Below, one piece after another: positions 59,158-64,000 of a DNA stretch of 64,000 nucleotides. The notes under the pieces were generated by a model. It was not told the origin of the DNA and did not search any database. It was given only the letters and a program-made list of their open reading frames with translations. The stretch is from Clostridiales bacterium. Lineage in GTDB: Bacteria; Bacillota; Clostridia; Oscillospirales; Oscillospiraceae. The DNA lies in contig JALFRA010000035.1 of assembly GCA_022785125.1 (NCBI GenBank), positions 39,548-103,547 of the forward strand. The letters are read 5' to 3'. The position numbers and the translations under genes are program-made. Each line of letters starts with the position of its first letter. Position 1 is the first letter of the stretch.

Positions 59158-59189
59158 CCCCCGTTCCGCTTTGGCGGAACGGGGGTTTT
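59158..59189. terminator. Bidirectional terminator between ftsZ and malic enzyme
   Basis: A perfect 11-bp stem CCCCCGTTCCG/CGGAACGGGGG (59158-59168 with 59175-59185), loop CTTTGG, with T4 after it and A-rich sequence before it. Confidence 0.92.
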
Positions 59190-59204
59190 CTGTTTGAAAA
59201 GCGC

Positions 59205-60374
59205 TCAGATGCGGGCGATGCCCTGCTCTCTGGCCTCCTGGGCCACGGCGTCGGCCACAGCGTCGGCCACGGTCTTGTCCAGGGCGGAGGGCAGGATATA
59301 CTCGGCGGTGAGCTGGTCGTCTCTCACCAGGGCGGCCAGGGCCTTGGCGGCCCGGATCTTCATGCCCTCGGTGATTTCCCTGGCCCGGACGGCCAGGGCG
59401 CCCTTGAAGATGCCGGGGAATACCAGCACGTTATTGATCTGGTTAGGGAAGTCGGAGCGGCCTGTGCCGATAACAGCGGCGCCGCCCTTCCTGGCCTCGT
59501 CGGGCATGATCTCGGGGGTGGGGTTGGCCATGGCAAAGACGATACCCTGATTCATGGTGGATACCATCCCGGCGGTGACCAGGTTGGGCCGGGACACGCC
59601 TACGAAAGCGTCGGCTCCCTTGAGGGCGTCGGCCAGGGTGCCGTGCTCACGGTTTAGATTGGAGATGTGGGAAATATCCTCCTGACCGGCGTTGAGGCCT
59701 TCGTCCCCCTCGCAGATGATGCCGCCCAAGTCGCACATGACGATGTTGCCGAAGCCCATGGAGATAAGCAGCTTGCCGATGGCGATGCCGGCGGCTCCGG
59801 CGCCGTTGATGACGATCTTCATCTGGCCCAGAGCCTTGCCGGTAACTTTGGCGGCGTTGAGCATAGCGGCGGCCACCACGATGGCAGTGCCGTGCTGGTC
59901 ATCGTGGAACACGGGGATATCGCACACCTCTTTCAGGCGGCGCTCCACCTCAAAGCAGCGGGGGGCGGCGATGTCCTCCAGGTTGATGCCGCCGAAGCTT
60001 TTGGAAATGAGGGCGATGGTTTCCACCAGCTTGTCCACATCCTTGGTGTCCACGCAGATGGGGAAGGCGTCCACCCCGCCGAACTCCTTGAACAGGGCGC
60101 ACTTGCCCTCCATCACCGGCATACCGGCGGCGGGACCGATGTCTCCCAGACCCAGCACGGCGGAGCCGTCGGTGATGACGGCCACCAGATTGCTTCGGCG
60201 GGTGAGGCGGAAGGACTGCTCGTAGTCTTTGGCGATGACCCGGCAGGGCTCTGCCACGCCGGGGGTGTACATCAGGGACAGGTCCTCCTGGGTCTGGATG
60301 GGTTGGCGTGAGATTACTTCGATCTTGCCCTGGAGCTGGTAGTGGAGATCCAGGGCTTGCTGATTGATGTCCAT
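59205..60374 (-). CDS. NAD(P)-dependent malic enzyme
   Basis: 389 residues. Oxidative decarboxylation of malate to pyruvate, or the reverse. Short bacterial type. N-terminal LMYTPGVAEPCRVI with the catalytic Tyr, GKCALFKEFGGVDAFPICVDTKD with the catalytic Lys and metal ligands, ISKSFGGINLEDIAAPRCFEVE, HDDQHGTAIVVAAA, and nucleotide loop VINGAGAAGIAIGKLL. Starts 18 bases after fumC, so the two form an operon. Cofactor choice is not decided from sequence. Confidence 0.94.
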   Translation of the reverse strand: MDINQQALDLHYQLQGKIEVISRQPIQTQEDLSLMYTPGVAEPCRVIAKDYEQSFRLTRRSNLVAVITDGSAVLGLGDIGPAAGMPVMEGKCALFKEFGGVDAFPICVDTKDVDKLVETIALISKSFGGINLEDIAAPRCFEVERRLKEVCDIPVFHDDQHGTAIVVAAAMLNAAKVTGKALGQMKIVINGAGAAGIAIGKLLISMGFGNIVMCDLGGIICEGDEGLNAGQEDISHISNLNREHGTLADALKGADAFVGVSRPNLVTAGMVSTMNQGIVFAMANPTPEIMPDEARKGGAAVIGTGRSDFPNQINNVLVFPGIFKGALAVRAREITEGMKIRAAKALAALVRDDQLTAEYILPSALDKTVADAVADAVAQEAREQGIARI

Positions 60375-60392
60375 AAAAAAGCCTCTTCTTTC

Positions 60393-61757
<1,365 letters not shown>

Positions 61758-61959
61758 GTGTAGACCATCCCTTTCTCCGTCTGTGGACGGGGCTGTTCTA
61801 ATGCCTGCATTTTAGCACAGTTTCTGCCGGGATAAAAGTCTGACGCCTGGAGAGAACGGCCTTTTGTGTCGGATTTGTGCTGTCCGCACAAGGAAGAGGG
61901 GGCGAAAGCAGGCCTCCCTGCTCGTTGCCACAAAAATCTTTTTCTGGTAGGCTACTCCC

Positions 61960-61988
61960 TTGACAGGAGCGGGGCAAGCACTTATACT
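61960..61988 (+). promoter_or_regulatory. glnA promoter
   Basis: TTGACA (61960-61965), 17 bases, TATACT (61983-61988). Upstream, 61758-61959 between fumC and glnA, I see no gene and no strong repeat. Confidence 0.88.
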
Positions 61989-62002
61989 AATTTCAGTTGT
62001 GA

Positions 62003-62042
62003 ACAAAGGCGTTCCGGCCCAGGGGGGCGGAGCGCCTTCTTT
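62003..62042 (+). promoter_or_regulatory. Leader hairpin of glnA, possible attenuator
   Basis: Within the roughly 90-base leader, AAAGGCG...CGGCCC pairs with GGGCGG...CGCCTT (about 62004-62035), followed by TTCTTTGCT. The stem has mismatches and the T-run is broken. An ANTAR-domain protein, the class that binds leader hairpins to prevent termination, is encoded right after glnA, so regulation of this leader by it is plausible. The tandem hexaloop pair that defines ANTAR targets was not clearly found. Confidence 0.4.
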
Positions 62043-62085
62043 GCTATCTGAATCCAGATTTTGATGAGAGAAAGGGGCCCCTGTC

Positions 62086-63417
62086 ATGCCGCACTCCAAA
62101 GAAGATATCATCCGCATGGTACGGGAAGAGGATGTGAAATTCATCCGTCTGCAATTCACCGACATTTTCGGCCAGCTGAAAAACGTGGCTATTACCGCCT
62201 CCCAGATCGAGAAGGCGGTGAACAATCAGTGTATGTTTGACGGTTCCTCCATCGAGGGCTTTGTCCGTATCGACGAGTCCGACCAGTACCTCTATCCGGA
62301 TTTGAAATCCTACCGGGTGTTTCCCTGGCAGCCCCATCACGGTAAGGTGGCCCGGCTGATCTGCGATGTGCATAATACCGATGGCAGCCCCTTCGCCGGC
62401 GATCCCCGCTATGTGCTTAAGCGTGTTCTGCAGAAAGCCAAAAATATGGGCTTTGACGCCTTCAATGTGGGTCCCGAGGCCGAGTTCTTCCTCTTCCAGA
62501 CCGATGACGAGGGCAAGCCCACCACCAAGACCAACGATGAGGCCGGCTACTTTGACCTGGGTCCCCTGGACCACGGTGAGTCTACCCGCCGGGAGATCTG
62601 CCTGGCCCTGGAGGCTATGAAGTTTGAGATCGAAGCTTCCCACCACGAGTGTGCGGAGGGCCAGCATGAGATCGACTTCAAGTATGAAGAGGCCCTCCAC
62701 GCCGCCGACAACATCATGACCTTTAAGCTGGCGGTCAAGACCCTGGCCCAGAAGAACGGCCTCCACGCCACCTTTATGCCCAAACCCATCTACGGCGTGG
62801 CCGGTTCCGGTATGCACACCAATATGTCCCTCTTCCGCAACGGCAAGAACGTGTTCTATGATCCCAACGGCGAGCGGGGCCTGTCCAAGGAGGCCTACTC
62901 CTTCATTGCCGGTCTCCTGGCCCATGTGAAGGGTATGGCCGCCATCACCAACCCCCTGGTCAACTCCTATAAGCGGCTGGTGCCCGGCTACGAGGCCCCC
63001 TGCTACCTGGCCTGGTCCGCCTCCAACCGCTCCGCCCTCATCCGCATCCCTGCCTCCCGGGGCCAGTCCACCCGTGTGGAGCTGCGCTCCCCCGATCCGG
63101 CCTGCAACCCCTATCTGGCCTTTGCTGTGTGTCTGGCCGCCGGCCTGGACGGCATCGAAAAGGGCCTCACGCCTCCCGCCGAGATCACCGAGAATATCTA
63201 TGCCATGGACGACGCCACCCGAAAGGCCCACGGCATCGACTCCCTGCCCGGCTCTCTGGAGGAGGCCATCCGTGCCCTGGAGGCCGATCAGCTGATCCTG
63301 GATACCCTGGGCGACCACGTGGCTCAGAACTACCTGGAGGGCAAAAAGAAGGAGTGGGAGGAGTACCGCACCCGTGTGTCCTCCTGGGAGCGGGAAAGAT
63401 ACATCATCAACTATTAA
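62086..63417 (+). CDS. glnA: Glutamine synthetase, type I
   Basis: 443 residues, GAGAAAGGGGCC site. ATP-dependent glutamine formation. Beta-grasp N-terminus ([20 protein letters not shown]), [17 protein letters not shown], catalytic-domain [25 protein letters not shown], and [11 protein letters not shown]. Length and lack of an adenylylation-loop Tyr motif fit the GSI-alpha form of Gram-positives, controlled by feedback and regulators rather than by adenylylation. Confidence 0.97.
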   Translation: MPHSKEDIIRMVREEDVKFIRLQFTDIFGQLKNVAITASQIEKAVNNQCMFDGSSIEGFVRIDESDQYLYPDLKSYRVFPWQPHHGKVARLICDVHNTDGSPFAGDPRYVLKRVLQKAKNMGFDAFNVGPEAEFFLFQTDDEGKPTTKTNDEAGYFDLGPLDHGESTRREICLALEAMKFEIEASHHECAEGQHEIDFKYEEALHAADNIMTFKLAVKTLAQKNGLHATFMPKPIYGVAGSGMHTNMSLFRNGKNVFYDPNGERGLSKEAYSFIAGLLAHVKGMAAITNPLVNSYKRLVPGYEAPCYLAWSASNRSALIRIPASRGQSTRVELRSPDPACNPYLAFAVCLAAGLDGIEKGLTPPAEITENIYAMDDATRKAHGIDSLPGSLEEAIRALEADQLILDTLGDHVAQNYLEGKKKEWEEYRTRVSSWERERYIINY

Positions 63418-63449
63418 TCGCCTGTCCACCCCAGCGGAATTGACCGGAT

Positions 63450-63962
63450 ATGGAAAAGGTGATCGTGGCTTTTGCCGGCCTTCAGAACGGCAAGCGCATC
63501 CGGGATATCCTGGAGCGGTCAGGCACCGCCGCCTGTTTGCTGTGTACCTCCGCCGACCAGGTGCGCCGTACTGTCCATGAACAGCAGGTGCCCGCCGTGG
63601 TATGCGGCTACAAATTTGCCGACGGCCCGGCGGAGCTTCTGTATGAGGATCTGCCCTCCTTCTGCCATATGCTGATGGTGGCATCTCAGAGTCAGCTGGA
63701 CCTGGTGCAGAATCCGGAGATCCTGCGGCTGAGCGCCCCGGCGTCCCGCAGTGAGCTGCTGGGCGCGGTGGAGGAGCTGCTGGCGCAGGTCCAGCCCCTT
63801 GGGCGCAGTCAGGAGGAACGGGACTGCATTGCCCAGGCCAAAGCCAGGCTGATGGCCGAGGGCCTCAGCGAGGAGGAGGCCCACCGCGCGCTCCAGAAGA
63901 AGAGTATGGCGGCTGGAGTCAAGCTGGCTCGAGCGGCCCGGATGATTCTGGACCGGCGGTAA
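63450..63962 (+). CDS. ANTAR-domain RNA-binding regulator
   Basis: 170 residues. A receiver-like N-terminal domain (1-110) lacks the usual phospho-Asp surroundings (VVCGYKFADGPAELLYEDL), so it may be a pseudo-receiver. The C-terminal ANTAR domain (about 118-168) is clear: EERDCIAQAKARLMAEGLSEEEAHRALQKKSMAAGVKLARAARMIL. ANTAR proteins bind paired hairpins in nascent RNA and block terminators, often in nitrogen genes. Its place 32 bases after glnA points to nitrogen control. The last 38 bases of the window hold no gene I can name. Confidence 0.9.
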   Translation: MEKVIVAFAGLQNGKRIRDILERSGTAACLLCTSADQVRRTVHEQQVPAVVCGYKFADGPAELLYEDLPSFCHMLMVASQSQLDLVQNPEILRLSAPASRSELLGAVEELLAQVQPLGRSQEERDCIAQAKARLMAEGLSEEEAHRALQKKSMAAGVKLARAARMILDRR

Positions 63963-64000
63963 GAAGCATAAAATAGCAGGAGACGAAGCAGTCTCGCGGC

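Overview
The window is a high-GC, low-repeat stretch of chromosome from a Gram-positive, endospore-forming anaerobe. It most resembles gut Clostridia of the Oscillospiraceae (Flavonifractor / Lawsonibacter / Intestinimonas type). The pointers are yqfC-yqfD next to phoH-ybeY-era, HPr with a regulatory Ser46, a division/cell-wall cluster with DUF881 and DUF1290 genes in front of ftsZ, a PadR-controlled HAAS-domain operon, and an ECF sigma/DUF4179 pair. The family assignment is inference from gene content. I found no rRNA, tRNA or CRISPR array.

Layout. (1) 1-6.6 kb, + strand: the end of a contractile-tail (PBSX/Xkd-type) module: sheath, tube, a tail chaperone with a clear -1 frameshift site, LysM protein, hub, spike, gp25, baseplate J and DUF2313. 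It lacks a gene of tape-measure size and stops at a terminator without tail fibres or lysis genes. (2) 6.6-14.4 kb, - strand: one operon of a PadR regulator followed by five tandem two-gene modules. Each module has an N-terminal HAAS/permease-prefix membrane protein plus a small bitopic partner. Its promoter has a consensus -35/-10 inside a 45-bp palindrome. (3) 14.4-19.3 kb, - strand: D-2-hydroxyacid dehydrogenase and pyruvate carboxylase, with a duplicated pyc 3' end around a hairpin-rich insert. (4) 19.3-28.5 kb: recG, a C_GCAxxG_C_C protein, an ECF sigma/anti-sigma-like pair, a FUSC membrane protein, mutY, tdk and a radical-SAM activase-like gene. (5) 28.5-36.8 kb: yqfC, yqfD, phoH, an unknown CxCxxC protein, ybeY, a small membrane protein, a REP-associated transposase (RAYT), era, an S41-like lipoprotein, recO and a PhzF-like isomerase. 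(6) 36.8-44.4 kb: mutS2, HPr, vanW-like, uvrC, rsmD, coaD and a coiled-coil protein. (7) 44.4-59.1 kb: division/peptidoglycan cluster mraZ-rsmH-ftsL-like-PBP-murE-mraY-ftsW-murG-murA-ftsQ-DUF881-DUF1290-ftsZ. murF, murD, murC and murB are not in it. (8) 59.2-64 kb: a convergent fumC-malic enzyme operon, then glnA followed by an ANTAR-domain regulator.

How it works together. pyc, malic enzyme and fumC cover the pyruvate-oxaloacetate-malate-fumarate node. The mraZ cluster carries late lipid II synthesis and the divisome. glnA plus ANTAR suggests RNA-level nitrogen control.

Three observations stand out. First, the five-fold PadR/HAAS module array has no function I can assign. Second, three unrelated genes (pyc 3' end, mutS2 3' end, uvrC 5' end) each have a second copy of their terminus, separated by a roughly 120-200 bp hairpin-rich insert. 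The copies differ almost only at synonymous sites, as alleles from different strains would. Third, a RAYT gene carries two inverted GTAG-hairpin REP units inside its own reading frame, while two REPs of the same GTAG-type architecture lie upstream of mutS2 and uvrC.
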